A stretch of 64,000 bases of DNA from Lentzea atacamensis (GCF_003269295.1 NZ_QLTT01000012.1:253455-317454); one strand, 5' to 3'. Counted from the first letter of the stretch, positions 26,435-34,719 are shown. A program made the numbers and translations. The notes: generated by a model not told the origin, from the sequence alone.

Positions 26435-27160
26435 TCAGGCCTCCGGGAAGGCGCGACGGCGCCGAACAGGAGACAAAAGGGGACCCCGTGCACCCACCAG
26501 AGCCCGCTTATCCTTGCTGCCTTCCGGCCCTGGGGAGGTTCGCGAGATGTGTGCCGCACGAGGTCCGACGTCAGTGTAGCGAAGGGGCTGGGTCGAACGT
26601 GTGTTCGAGTTGCCCACAGTGTTGTCCCCAGCTGTGGACAACTTCCGGCCGGTCGCCAGCATCAGCAGGTCGGACACCGGAAGAGCAGGCATTTCACCGC
26701 CGGGGAAACGCTTGCGCGCTCCCCAGAACGGGCTGCGCAGGACGTGCTCCAGCGCGGCCTCGGCGGGTTCGAGAGGCATCTCACGTGCGCGGCCCAGCGG
26801 GCGGGCGATGTCCTGGCCGTGGACCAGGAAGTCGACCAGCGGGTCGATCGGGGCGGCCATCGGCGCGCGCTTCGGGGAGGCTGCCGTCTCGCGGATCTGT
26901 GCGATCAACTCCGACCGGGTGAACTGTGCGGCGAGCGCGCGGGTTCTGGCGTCCTCCATGCGGTTCCAGTCGAAGCGGGCCCGCACGGCGCCCTTGATCA
27001 CGTCGCCCCAGCCGGTGCGGGTCGACGTGGTGAGGTGGGCGGCCATCTCCTGCACGGTCCAGCCGGTGCAGAGGGTTTCGCGCTGCCATTCGTCGTCGGT
27101 CAGGTCGTCCAGGAGGTCCGCGACGCTCAGACGCTCGGCCTCCAGCCACTTCATGATCAT
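26435..27160 (-). CDS. maleylpyruvate isomerase (MDMPI) family protein with abnormal C-terminus
   Basis: The first 170 or so residues are a DinB-like mycothiol-dependent isomerase domain: WLEAERLSVADLLDDLTDDE, CTGWTVQEMAAHL with a possible metal histidine, and DPLVDFLVHGQDIARPLG. The ATG overlaps the sigma factor stop (ATGA). After RKRFPG the usual ATD-containing strand is missing; the frame rejoins at SDLLMLATGR and then runs without homology through the SOS box and the whole SRP RNA to a stop at 26435 (241 residues). This suggests an eroded 3' end; the last 60 residues are probably not native. Confidence 0.65.
   Translation of the reverse strand: MIMKWLEAERLSVADLLDDLTDDEWQRETLCTGWTVQEMAAHLTTSTRTGWGDVIKGAVRARFDWNRMEDARTRALAAQFTRSELIAQIRETAASPKRAPMAAPIDPLVDFLVHGQDIARPLGRAREMPLEPAEAALEHVLRSPFWGARKRFPGGEMPALPVSDLLMLATGRKLSTAGDNTVGNSNTRSTQPLRYTDVGPRAAHISRTSPGPEGSKDKRALVGARGPLLSPVRRRRAFPEA
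26479..26567 (-). ncRNA. ffs: small signal recognition particle RNA (4.5S type)
   Basis: The minus strand carries the conserved SRP apical segment CCCAGGGCCGGAAGGCAGCA followed by AGGATAAGCGGG. The ends pair to close the rod: GGACCTCGTGC at the 5' side with GCACGGGGTCC at the 3' side. TTTT follows at 26478-26475. TACACT at 26578-26573 is a good -10 box placing the 5' end near 26567. Its place near dnaX is usual in actinobacteria. It lies inside the 3' part of the MDMPI-like reading frame, same strand. Confidence 0.93.
26573..26608 (-). promoter_or_regulatory. SRP RNA promoter with a LexA-type SOS box
   Basis: TCGAAC-GTGT-GTTCGA at 26593-26608 is a perfect match to the actinobacterial SOS box TCGAAC(N4)GTTCGA. 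On the minus strand it covers the expected -35 region of the SRP RNA promoter, whose -10 box TACACT is at 26578-26573. LexA bound here should compete with RNA polymerase. The match is seen; the regulation is inferred. Confidence 0.7.
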
Positions 27161-28338
27161 GGTTGCCCCTCGATGGCGGTGAGCCTGCGGCGCAGGAAGT
27201 CCCGTTCGGATTCGGTGCCCGCCAGCGCGATGGCCTCGCGGTAGGCCTGGGCGGCTTCCCCGGCACGGCCGAGGCGGTGCAACAGGCCCGCGCGGGCCAC
27301 CCGGTACGGGTGGTAGTCGCGGAGCCTGGGCTCGGCGGCCAGCTCGTCCAGGAGCGCCAGGCCGGCGGACGGGCCGTCGCGCATGGCGATCGCGACGGCC
27401 CTGTTGAGCGCGATCACCGGTGACGGGGTGAGCTTGTTCAGCACGTCGTAGAGAGCGGCGATCTGCGGCCAGTCGGTGCTCGCGAAGTCCGGGGCCTCGT
27501 CGTGCAGCGCGTTGATCGCCGCCTGCACGCCGTACGGGCCGTGGCCGCCGGTCAGCGCCGCTTCGGCCAGTGCGCTGCCCTCGTCGATCATGTCGCGGTC
27601 CCAGAGCGTGCGGTCCTGGTCCTCCAGCAGCTCGGAGCGGGCGTCCCTGCGGGCGTGGACGAGCAGCATCAACGCCAGCAGGCCCGTGACCTCGCGTTCT
27701 CCCGGCAGCAGCGCGCGCAGGATCCGGGCGAGCCTGATCGCCTCGCCGGCCAGGTCGGCGCGCTGGGCCGCGTACCCCTCGGTGAAGATCGAGTAGACGG
27801 CCTGCAGCACGCCGGGCAGGCGTTCCGGGAGCTCGTGCGGGTCGGGGACGCGGAACGGGATGCGCGCTTCCCTGATCTTCTTCTTCGCGCGCACGATCCG
27901 TTGCTGCATCGTCGTCACCGGAACCAGGTACGCCCGCGCGACCTCCGGCGTGGTGAAGCCGGCCAGGCAGCGCAGGATCAGCGCACCACGATCTTCCTCG
28001 GGCAACGCGGGGTGCGCGCACGTGAAGAACAGCTCCAGCCGCTCGTCCGGCAGTGCATCCGTGGTGGCTGGATCAGCTCGATCCACCTCCACCTGCAGCA
28101 ACGCCAGCCGTGCCGCGTGGACCTGGTCGCGGCGCAGGCGGTCGACGGCCTTGCGGCGCGCGGTCGTGAGCAACCACGCGCCGGGCCGGTCCGGCACCCC
28201 GTCCACCGGCCAGTGCCGCAGCGCCGCCTCGATCGCGTCGGAGGTGACCTCCTCGGCGAGGTCGAGATCGCCGAAGCGCTTGACCAGCGTCGCGAGCAGC
28301 CTGCCGCGCTCCTCCCGGAACACCTGCTCGACGTTCAT
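27157..28338 (-). CDS. ECF sigma factor with C-terminal TPR-like extension (ECF42 type)
   Basis: 393 residues. Sigma region 2 is at about 5-70 (DLDLAEEVTSDAIEAALRHW), region 4 at about 110-160 (LILRCLAGFTTPEVARAYLV). A 220-residue helical extension with ALNRAVAIAMRDGP is the long C-terminal domain of the ECF42 group. These sigma factors are known to be encoded beside DGPF/YCII proteins, as here; no anti-sigma gene is present. The ATG shares a base with the DGPF stop (TGATG) and the stop overlaps the MDMPI-like start, so three genes are coupled. Confidence 0.93.
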   Translation of the reverse strand: MNVEQVFREERGRLLATLVKRFGDLDLAEEVTSDAIEAALRHWPVDGVPDRPGAWLLTTARRKAVDRLRRDQVHAARLALLQVEVDRADPATTDALPDERLELFFTCAHPALPEEDRGALILRCLAGFTTPEVARAYLVPVTTMQQRIVRAKKKIREARIPFRVPDPHELPERLPGVLQAVYSIFTEGYAAQRADLAGEAIRLARILRALLPGEREVTGLLALMLLVHARRDARSELLEDQDRTLWDRDMIDEGSALAEAALTGGHGPYGVQAAINALHDEAPDFASTDWPQIAALYDVLNKLTPSPVIALNRAVAIAMRDGPSAGLALLDELAAEPRLRDYHPYRVARAGLLHRLGRAGEAAQAYREAIALAGTESERDFLRRRLTAIEGQP

Positions 28339-28670
28339 CAGAACTCGGCGATCGGCCTCACGACGACAGCGCCGCCGTCGCGCGATCCCGGACACTTCGC
28401 GGCCCACTCCAGCGCCGCGTCCAGGTCGGGCACGTCGATGATCTCGTAGCCGCCCAGCACCTCACGCGTCTCGGCGAACGGGCCGTCGGTGACGGCGCGC
28501 TTGCCGTCGGGTCCAACCTGGACGGTGGTCGCTGTGACCAGATCGGCGAGCGAGTGACCGGAGACGAGCACGCCCGCGTCCTTCATCTCCTTCTCGTGGG
28601 CGATCCAGTCCTCGACGGTGCAGCTGCTCTGCTGGTCAGAGGCCGCGTAGATCAACAGCATGTACTTCAC
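28338..28670 (-). CDS. DGPF/YCII domain protein
   Basis: 110 residues. TDGPFAETRE places the DGPF motif at residues 62-65, preceded by KYMLLIYA and followed by LGGYEIIDVPDLDAALEWA, the ferredoxin-like YCII fold. GTG start with GGAGG 7 nt upstream. Neighbouring ECF42 sigma factor genes are the usual partners; known members are expressed from the sigma factor promoter. The biochemical role is not settled. Confidence 0.92.
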   Translation of the reverse strand: MKYMLLIYAASDQQSSCTVEDWIAHEKEMKDAGVLVSGHSLADLVTATTVQVGPDGKRAVTDGPFAETREVLGGYEIIDVPDLDAALEWAAKCPGSRDGGAVVVRPIAEF

Positions 28671-28810
28671 GTTTGCCCTCCTCGGTCGGTCTTACGGGAT
28701 CACGACGAGCGGACCACCGCCAGATCGACACAGGCTTTGAAGATTTTTTGGTGTCCCCGGTCCCCACCCCGTTTTGGGTTGCGGAACACGCGTCCGGTAA
28801 GCTCCCCCAC

Positions 28811-28895
28811 GGAGGATTCGCCTAGTGGCCTAGGGCGCACGACTGGAAATCGTGTTGGGTTAACACCCTCACGGGTTCAAATCCCGTATCCTCCG
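28811..28895 (+). tRNA. tRNA-Ser (anticodon GGA)
   Basis: Acceptor GGAGGAT pairs with ATCCTCC (28888-28894), anticodon loop CTGGAAA lies in the stem CACGA/TCGTG, and a long variable arm precedes the T arm ACGGGTTCAAATCCCGT. Length 85 nt, CCA not encoded. Reads UCC and UCU. Confidence 0.96.
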
Positions 28896-28899
28896 CGCA

Positions 28900-28940
28900 A
28901 AGGCGGCGAGTGCTCGCAAAGAGCACTCGCCGCCTTCTTT
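28900..28940 (+). terminator. intrinsic terminator of tRNA-Ser(GGA)
   Basis: A 16-bp perfect stem (AAGGCGGCGAGTGCTC with its complement), 5-nt loop GCAAA, followed by CTTTT. Five bases after the tRNA. Confidence 0.93.
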
Positions 28941-28974
28941 TGCATCTTGCGGGACACCCCGCGCCCTGGGCTCG

Positions 28975-29007
28975 AAGGGCGCCGAACTTGCAACGTTCGG
29001 CGCCCTT
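28975..29007. terminator. second hairpin upstream of the GPP34 genes
   Basis: AAGGGCGCCGAAC and GTTCGGCGCCCTT form a perfect 13-bp stem with a 7-nt loop 16 bp before the first GPP34 start. It has only a weak T run. It may back up the tRNA terminator or shape the 5' end of the GPP34 mRNA. Confidence 0.6.
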
Positions 29008-29023
29008 CTGGCGTTATGAGGTC

Positions 29024-29677
29024 ATGCTGCCCGAAGACCTGATGCTGCTCTTCATCGACGAAGACGACGGTCGCGTGCTGATGGACACGACGTCGATCCA
29101 CAACGCGCTGGCCGGCGCCGTGCTGCTGGAGCTCGTCAACGCCGGGAGGGTGGCGTTCGAGCCGGACGGCAAGAAGCTCGCGGTCGTGGACCCGGCCCCG
29201 CTGCCCAACGAGTTCCTGCAGGAGTCGCTCAGCAGGCTCAACAAGCCCATGAAGCCGCAGCGGGCGGTGGAACGGCTCCGCACCCACGTGCGGGACAACG
29301 TCATGGCGCAGCTCGAAGGCCGGGGCGTGCTGTCGGTCGAGAAGACCAAGATGCTCGGGATCTTCCCCACCAAGAGCTGCGTGATCCAGGACCGGCGGGC
29401 GATCAGCGACGTGCGGGACGCGGTCGGCGACGTCGCGCTCGGACATCGGGCGCCGGACGAGCGCACCGGGGCGTTGATCTCGCTGCTGTACGCGGTGAAG
29501 GCGCTGCACAAGGTCTTCGACGGCGACAAGCGCGAGATGAACGCGCGGGCGAAGGAGATCTCCGCTGCGAACTGGACCGGCGCGGCCGTCCAGAAGGCGA
29601 TGGAGGCGGTGCAGGTCGCGGTCATGGCGGCAGTGGTGGCCTCGACCGCGGTCGCCGCGGGCGGGGGGTCGAGCTGA
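29024..29677 (+). CDS. GPP34/GOLPH3-fold protein, copy 1
   Basis: 217 residues. MLPEDLMLLFIDEDDGRVL and ALAGAVLLELVNAGRVAF are the N-terminal signature of the GPP34 (Golgi phosphoprotein 3) fold; PDERTGALISLLYAV near residue 148 also fits. In eukaryotes this fold binds phosphoinositides and Golgi glycosyltransferases; actinobacteria have many copies of unknown function. The C-terminus adds an Ala-rich helix absent from most relatives. Followed after 1 bp by a second copy. The start is set by the family beginning at MLPEDL; the ribosome site is poor. Confidence 0.88.
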   Translation: MLPEDLMLLFIDEDDGRVLMDTTSIHNALAGAVLLELVNAGRVAFEPDGKKLAVVDPAPLPNEFLQESLSRLNKPMKPQRAVERLRTHVRDNVMAQLEGRGVLSVEKTKMLGIFPTKSCVIQDRRAISDVRDAVGDVALGHRAPDERTGALISLLYAVKALHKVFDGDKREMNARAKEISAANWTGAAVQKAMEAVQVAVMAAVVASTAVAAGGGSS

Positions 29678-29678
29678 G

Positions 29679-30314
29679 ATGCTGCACGAAGACCTGATGC
29701 TGCTGTGCATCAACCAGCAGAACGGCCGCATGCTGGCCAACTCCACGTCGGTCGACAACGCGCTCGCCGGTGCCGTGCTCATCGACCTGGTCAACTCCGG
29801 GCGCGTGGCGTTCGAGCCGAACGGCAAGAAGCTCCAGGTGGTCGACCCGTCGCCGCTGAACGACAGGCTGTTGCAGGAGGCGGTGTCGCGGTTCGACAAG
29901 CCGATGAGGGCGCAGCGGGCGGTGGAACGCGTCAGGAAGAAGTTGTGGGACAACGTCATCGCACAGCTCGTGGACCGCGGTGTCGTGCGGGTGGAGCCGA
30001 GGAAGGTGCTCGGGATCTTCCCGGCGAAGAGCTACCTGATCACCGACGAGCGGGCGTACGACGAGGTGCGCAAGGCGGTCGGCGAGGTCGCGGCCGGGTA
30101 CCGGGGGCCGGATGAACGCACGGGATCGTTGATCACGCTGCTCTACGCGGTGAACGCCGTGCACCACGTGTTCGAGGGTGACAAGCGCGAGCTGAAGAAG
30201 CGCGCGAAGGAGATCTCCGCCGGCCACTGGGCGGGCGACGCCGTGCGCAGGGCGGTCGAGGCGGTTCAGGGCGGGGTGACCGCCGCGGCCTCTGCCGCCG
30301 CGTCAGGGGAATGA
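29679..30314 (+). CDS. GPP34/GOLPH3-fold protein, copy 2
   Basis: 211 residues, clearly duplicated from copy 1: MLHEDLMLLCINQQNGRML, ALAGAVLIDLVNSGRVAFEP and PDERTGSLITLLYAV match it almost residue by residue. Differences cluster in the acidic loop after residue 10, where the first copy is acidic and this one is neutral. Starts 2 bases after the copy 1 stop; a strong hairpin begins inside its last codons. Confidence 0.88.
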   Translation: MLHEDLMLLCINQQNGRMLANSTSVDNALAGAVLIDLVNSGRVAFEPNGKKLQVVDPSPLNDRLLQEAVSRFDKPMRAQRAVERVRKKLWDNVIAQLVDRGVVRVEPRKVLGIFPAKSYLITDERAYDEVRKAVGEVAAGYRGPDERTGSLITLLYAVNAVHHVFEGDKRELKKRAKEISAGHWAGDAVRRAVEAVQGGVTAAASAAASGE

Positions 30315-30324
30315 CGCGGCGGCA
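30293..30324. terminator. terminator after the GPP34 pair
   Basis: TGCCGCCGCGTCA and TGACGCGGCGGCA form a perfect 13-bp stem with the loop GGGGAA, overlapping the stop codon of GPP34 copy 2. It lies 10 bp from the end of the opposing nuclease gene, so may serve both. Confidence 0.75.
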
Positions 30325-30333
30325 GGGAACGCG

Positions 30334-32760
30334 TTACGGCTTCAGGCAGTCGAGGATGTCCTCGAGTGCGAACACGATCTTGTCGACGTTCGCGTCACCC
30401 GTGGACGGGCGGGCGCGGACGATCTGCGGGTCGTGGTCGCTCGCCTGGTCGGAGAACTCGGCGTTGATGCGCACCACGTCGTAGCCGAAGCGGGTGATGT
30501 TCCTGCTCAGCACGATGTGGTCGAGCGTCTGCGAGTTGCCCTCGAAGACGTAGCTGTACCGCTCGTTCACCGGCAGCGTCTCGATGAGCGCCTTGAGGTT
30601 GCCGTCGCCGGTCAACGCCTTCAGCGCGGGCGAGAACTGGTAGTCGTTCAGGTCGCCGGCGAGGACGACGTTGGCGCCCTTGTCGATCGCCCGGATCTGC
30701 TCGGTGAACGCCTTCAGCGCCGCGGCCTGCTTGACGCGCTGCACCTCGGAGGAGCGGTTCGGCGGCTGGATGCGGCCGTGGATGGCGTCGTCCGCGCCCT
30801 TGGAGGTGAAGTGGTTCGCGACCACGAACACCGTGCGGCCGCGGAACTTGAACTCACCGGCGAGCGGCTTGCGGCTGTCCGTCCACGCATCGTTGAGCGG
30901 GTCGATCCGGCCGGGGGACACGGAAAGCGCGGCGCGGCCGTTCTTCTTGACGACCTCGACCGGGGTCTTGAAGTCGCCACCAGGACGGTCCACGAAGGAC
31001 ACGCGCTGCGGGTTGAAGAAGAAGCCGACGCGGATGTTGCCGCCGGGCTGACCGCCGTCCTTGCCGTTCTCCGGGTCGATCTGCCGCCACTGGTAGCGCG
31101 GGCCACCCTTGGCGACGACCGCGTCGCTGAGCTTCTGCAACGTCTGGTCCGCGGCCACCGTGCCGTCGTTGACGGTGCCGTTGTTGTCCTGGATCTCTTC
31201 CAGCACAACGACATCCGGGCTGCGCAGGTTGGTCACCACGCCGTCCGCGAGCCGGTCGAACTTGGTCTGCGCGTCGGACGGGTCGAGGTTCTCGACGTTG
31301 TAGGTCGCGACCGACAGCTCGCTCTCCTTCTGCTGCGCGGTGATCTCGCGCTGCAGGTTCGCCGACACATGCCGGCCGAGCTTCAGCGCGGCCAGGGTGT
31401 AGCCGCCGAAGTCCGTGTACTCGATGGCACCGACGGTCGCGCCCGCGAAGACGTCGCCGACGTTCGCCTCGGGCAGCGCCGTGGCCTTGATCTTCAACCG
31501 GCCGCTGTTCGGCTGGTCGTAGCCGGTGTAGATGCTGCCGCCACGGGGAGTGGGGTTCTGGTTCGGGTTGACCGTGACCCACACGTCGCCGAAGCTGCTG
31601 CTCGGGCCGACCACGCGGACGTCGTCGACCTGGACGAGCGTGCCCTCGAGCGACTCGAGGAGGTCGAGGGCGTAGGTCTGCGGCTGCAACGGCAGCTGCT
31701 CGATGTCGCCGCCCGGCGCGGGCAGGTAGGCGTCCGGCAGGTTCTTCACGACCACCGGCGCGGGGACCGGGTTGCCCTTCGACAACGTGATCGTGGTGGC
31801 CTGGGTGATCTCGGTGAGGGTCTGCTTCGAGCCGCCACCCGGCCGGTATTCCGCGATCGTGCCGCTGACCAGCACGTTGTCACCGACCGCAACGGTCGGC
31901 ACACTGCCTGCCGTGTAGACGAACACGCCCTCGCTCGTGCGCGGGTCGCTGTCCTGACCGGTGACGTCCTGGATCCAGAAGCCGCGGTCACCCGTGGCGC
32001 GCGTGCCGGTGACGACGCCGGGGACGTTGGTGACCTTCTGGCCGAGCAACGGCGAGGTGCGCGTGACGCCCTGGATGTCGTGGATGCGCTTGTCGCCGGG
32101 CACGGGGTCCGGGTCGGGATCCGGGTTGCCGCCGCCCGGGGTCTCGCCCTTGGAGTTGGTCGGGCTGGGGTCGCCCACCGTGAAGTCGGCCGAGTTGTTG
32201 TCGGTGTCAGCGAGCCCGTTGGCGCGTGCCGCGGACGTGGTGTTGCTCAGGGCGTTGGTCGCGGTTCCCTCGCGAACCACCGCCGTGCCGTAGCCGACGA
32301 GGTCGATGATGCGAGAGTCGGCTGCGCAGTCGGCGGCCGTCTTGCAGGTGAGCGCCGCAGTGCCGTTGACCAGCGCGATGGTGCCGTTGGTGCCGCTCAT
32401 GGCGAGCGTGCCGGTGGCGTCCGGGGCCGGCAGGTCGACGGTGCCGCCGGTGCCCTTGGCCTCGGCGACGAGGAACGTCTTTCCGGGCGCGATCGACCCG
32501 CTCAGTGGGGTCACGCCCCACTGCGTGGTCGCGCCGGGGGTGGCCGAGATGTACTGGACGCTGTAGCCGTCCAGGCTGATCGCGCTCGCGCCCTTGTTGG
32601 CGAGCTCGACGAAGTCCTGCTTGAGCGTGGCGCCGGAGTTGCCGCCGCCTCCGTAGACCTCGGAGATCAGGGCGTCGGTGCTGGGTGCGGCAACTGCGGG
32701 TACGGCGGCGAACACGAGCGCCGCCACCGCTGTCCCGACGCCGGGCAGGGTGGGTCTCAA
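30334..32760 (-). CDS. secreted endonuclease/exonuclease/phosphatase protein with lamin-tail domain (ExeM/NucH type)
   Basis: 808 residues. Signal peptide ends at VAA-AP near residue 25. Residues about 28-170 are a lamin-tail domain (LISEVYGGGGNSGA, FVELANKG). About 225-440 hold OB-fold-like repeats (VVTGTRATGDRGFWIQD). About 480-790 is an endonuclease/exonuclease/phosphatase domain with VATYNVENLD, VVLEEIQDN, LAGDLNDYQ and the catalytic SDHDPQ. Probably an extracellular nuclease. The start is TTG 32760, supported by GGAGG 5 nt upstream. GC content and codon use match the neighbours. Confidence 0.92.
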   Translation of the reverse strand: MRPTLPGVGTAVAALVFAAVPAVAAPSTDALISEVYGGGGNSGATLKQDFVELANKGASAISLDGYSVQYISATPGATTQWGVTPLSGSIAPGKTFLVAEAKGTGGTVDLPAPDATGTLAMSGTNGTIALVNGTAALTCKTAADCAADSRIIDLVGYGTAVVREGTATNALSNTTSAARANGLADTDNNSADFTVGDPSPTNSKGETPGGGNPDPDPDPVPGDKRIHDIQGVTRTSPLLGQKVTNVPGVVTGTRATGDRGFWIQDVTGQDSDPRTSEGVFVYTAGSVPTVAVGDNVLVSGTIAEYRPGGGSKQTLTEITQATTITLSKGNPVPAPVVVKNLPDAYLPAPGGDIEQLPLQPQTYALDLLESLEGTLVQVDDVRVVGPSSSFGDVWVTVNPNQNPTPRGGSIYTGYDQPNSGRLKIKATALPEANVGDVFAGATVGAIEYTDFGGYTLAALKLGRHVSANLQREITAQQKESELSVATYNVENLDPSDAQTKFDRLADGVVTNLRSPDVVVLEEIQDNNGTVNDGTVAADQTLQKLSDAVVAKGGPRYQWRQIDPENGKDGGQPGGNIRVGFFFNPQRVSFVDRPGGDFKTPVEVVKKNGRAALSVSPGRIDPLNDAWTDSRKPLAGEFKFRGRTVFVVANHFTSKGADDAIHGRIQPPNRSSEVQRVKQAAALKAFTEQIRAIDKGANVVLAGDLNDYQFSPALKALTGDGNLKALIETLPVNERYSYVFEGNSQTLDHIVLSRNITRFGYDVVRINAEFSDQASDHDPQIVRARPSTGDANVDKIVFALEDILDCLKP

Positions 32761-32865
32761 AACTTCCTCCAGGGGATGCGGCGGACCGACGCATCTTTCC
32801 TCGATCGAGTGGTCTTTGGAAGCCGTTGTTACTAACGGTTAACCGGTTGGCCCATCAATCATCAC

Positions 32866-32895
32866 TCGAACAAGTGTTCGATCATGGTGTATGCT
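32866..32895 (+). promoter_or_regulatory. LexA-type SOS box overlapping the promoter of the MDMPI gene
   Basis: TCGAAC-AAGT-GTTCGA at 32866-32881 is a perfect actinobacterial SOS box. TATGCT at 32890-32895 is a likely -10 box, and the SOS box covers its -35 position, the usual place for LexA repression. The transcript would start near 32902, about 60 nt before the ATG. Confidence 0.75.
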
Positions 32896-32960
32896 CCAAC
32901 TCGGAACGCTGACCGGTGGGCCCCTCCCAGGCGCCGGTCGGCGTCCCTACTTTGGAGCTC

Positions 32961-33734
32961 ATGGGGATGCTGAGCTACGAGCGCCGTTGCGCCGAGATCG
33001 TCAACCAGACCTCACTGCTCGTTTCCGCCCTCGATGGCCTTGACCTGGGCAAACAGGTGCCGTCGACGCCGGACTGGACGGTGAACCAGCTCCTGCGCCA
33101 CCTCGGCCATGCCCACCGCTGGGCCGACGAGATGATCCGCGAGAAGCTGCCGGAGATCGACCTCACCCGCAACCGGGCGCAGGACGTGGCCTCCTACGCA
33201 GGTGAAACAGCCGCCGAGCTGGGGCCGTGGCTGATGGAGGGTGCCTCCTCGTTGTCCGCGGCACTGCAGGCCGTCGACCCGAACGAGATGATCGCGTCGA
33301 TGGGCGGTCACCCCGGCCCGCGGATGTGGTCGCGGCGGATGGCCAACGAGACCGTGATCCACAGGTGGGACGTGGTGAACGCACTGGGCGTGCCGTTCGA
33401 GATCGCCCCGGAGGTCGCGCAGGACGCGCTGCGCGAGTGGACCGATTTCGCGCTGCCGTACTCGTTCCTGAGGTGGCCCGCCGAGACCGCTCCACTGCTC
33501 GGCCCCGGCCGCACGGTGCACCTGCACGCGACGGATGTCCCGGCCGAGCTCGTGATCGACCTCACGGGGCCGCGGCCGGTCGTGCGGGAGGGGCACGAGA
33601 AGGCGGCGGTGGCGTTGCGCGGCCCCGTGGTCGAGCTGGTGCTGGCGGTCTACCGGCGGCGGCCGGTGGAAGGGCTCGAGGTGTTCGGCGACGCGGAGCT
33701 GCTCGACGAGTTCCTGGCCGGAGTGCGCTTCTGA
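32961..33734 (+). CDS. maleylpyruvate isomerase family mycothiol-dependent enzyme
   Basis: 257 residues. MLSYERRCAEIVNQTSLLVSAL begins the DinB-like four-helix bundle; TPDWTVNQLLRHLGHAHRWAD carries the metal histidine and ANETVIHRWDVVNA the second His region. The C-terminal 90 residues form the usual MDMPI C domain (LLGPGRTVHLHATDVP). Mycothiol is the actinobacterial thiol cofactor used by this family; the substrate is not predictable. ATG 32961 has GGAG upstream; ATG 32967 is an alternative. An SOS box sits on its promoter, so damage induction is inferred. Confidence 0.87.
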   Translation: MGMLSYERRCAEIVNQTSLLVSALDGLDLGKQVPSTPDWTVNQLLRHLGHAHRWADEMIREKLPEIDLTRNRAQDVASYAGETAAELGPWLMEGASSLSAALQAVDPNEMIASMGGHPGPRMWSRRMANETVIHRWDVVNALGVPFEIAPEVAQDALREWTDFALPYSFLRWPAETAPLLGPGRTVHLHATDVPAELVIDLTGPRPVVREGHEKAAVALRGPVVELVLAVYRRRPVEGLEVFGDAELLDEFLAGVRF

Positions 33735-33741
33735 GGCGTGC

Positions 33742-34719
33742 TCAGAAGACGCGGCGCTTGAACCGCCACACGACGAGGGCGAGCAGTGCCGCGGCCAGGC
33801 CACCGAAGATCGCGGCCTCCACGAGCTGGAACGTCCAGAACCGTTCGGCGGGTTGGTACTCGACCCACTGCTGGACGCCACGCTCGTGCAGATACGCGCC
33901 GAACTTCACGCCTTCCTTCTGCGCGGCGGAGTACATCGCCACGGAGTCGTAGAGCGACAGCGGACGGCCGGACGAGTCCACGTAGCCCGTGGCGATGGTC
34001 CAGTCGAGGGGGTTGCCGGTCGACATCCGCGGATTGCCGGGGTCGGCGAGATCGTCCGCCCCCACGAGCTCCACGAGGCGTTGCGGTTCCTGGAAGTTCG
34101 GCCGCAGCCAGCCCGCGACCAGGACGCGGACCGCGAGGAATGCGCCGAGCGCGATCGCGATCGCGGGCAGGCTGCGGCGCAACAACGCACCTGCTGCCGT
34201 GGCGGCGGCGAACGCGAACAGCGCGTACCCCGCCGGAGCGAGCCCTTCCAGGTCGAACGCGTCGGCCCCGAACCGGCCGTCGAGGACGTCCATCGGCTGC
34301 CGGTACCAAGTGATCACCGCGGAGAAGACACCGGCGAGCACCGCGGTCGCCAGCCCCAGAGCACCCAGTTTGACGGCCAGCCAACGCATCCTGGGCACGG
34401 ACTGCGTCCAGGCGAACTGCCAGGTGCCCGCCTCCAGCTCGCGCGCCACCAGCGGTGCGCCGAAGAACGCGCCGATCAGGAACGGCACCAGGCTGAACAG
34501 GTTCAGCATCTTGGAGGCGTAACCGTGTTCCTCGTTCAACCGCCTGATCGCGGTCGAGCACGTCTCGGAGACGTCGACGCCCACGCACTGACCGGCGCCA
34601 CCGGGGAACAGCGAATGCATCTGCAGTCCGACCGCGAGCAGAAAGGCGCCGATCGTCGCGACCAGCAGGCCGAGCGTCAGCATCTCCGCGCGGTGTTGCC
34701 GCCACGTCAGCCAGGTCAT
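33742..34719 (-). CDS. ABC-2 type transporter permease
   Basis: 325 residues with six hydrophobic segments (the first at about 15-35, the last at about 295-318). The N-terminus MTWLTWRQHRAEML and the extracytoplasmic loop with two cysteines (GQCVGVDVSETC) are typical of actinobacterial ABC-2 permeases beside YtrA regulators. ATG 34719 overlaps the ATPase stop (ATGA). With the upstream ATPase it forms an exporter of unknown substrate, possibly antibiotic- or stress-related. Confidence 0.88.
   Translation of the reverse strand: MTWLTWRQHRAEMLTLGLLVATIGAFLLAVGLQMHSLFPGGAGQCVGVDVSETCSTAIRRLNEEHGYASKMLNLFSLVPFLIGAFFGAPLVARELEAGTWQFAWTQSVPRMRWLAVKLGALGLATAVLAGVFSAVITWYRQPMDVLDGRFGADAFDLEGLAPAGYALFAFAAATAAGALLRRSLPAIAIALGAFLAVRVLVAGWLRPNFQEPQRLVELVGADDLADPGNPRMSTGNPLDWTIATGYVDSSGRPLSLYDSVAMYSAAQKEGVKFGAYLHERGVQQWVEYQPAERFWTFQLVEAAIFGGLAAALLALVVWRFKRRVF

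Noticed and set aside
28738..28760. T-rich run (ATTTTTTGG) near 28745 as a terminator
   Set aside because: No stem precedes it on either strand; it may only be part of the tRNA-Ser upstream region.
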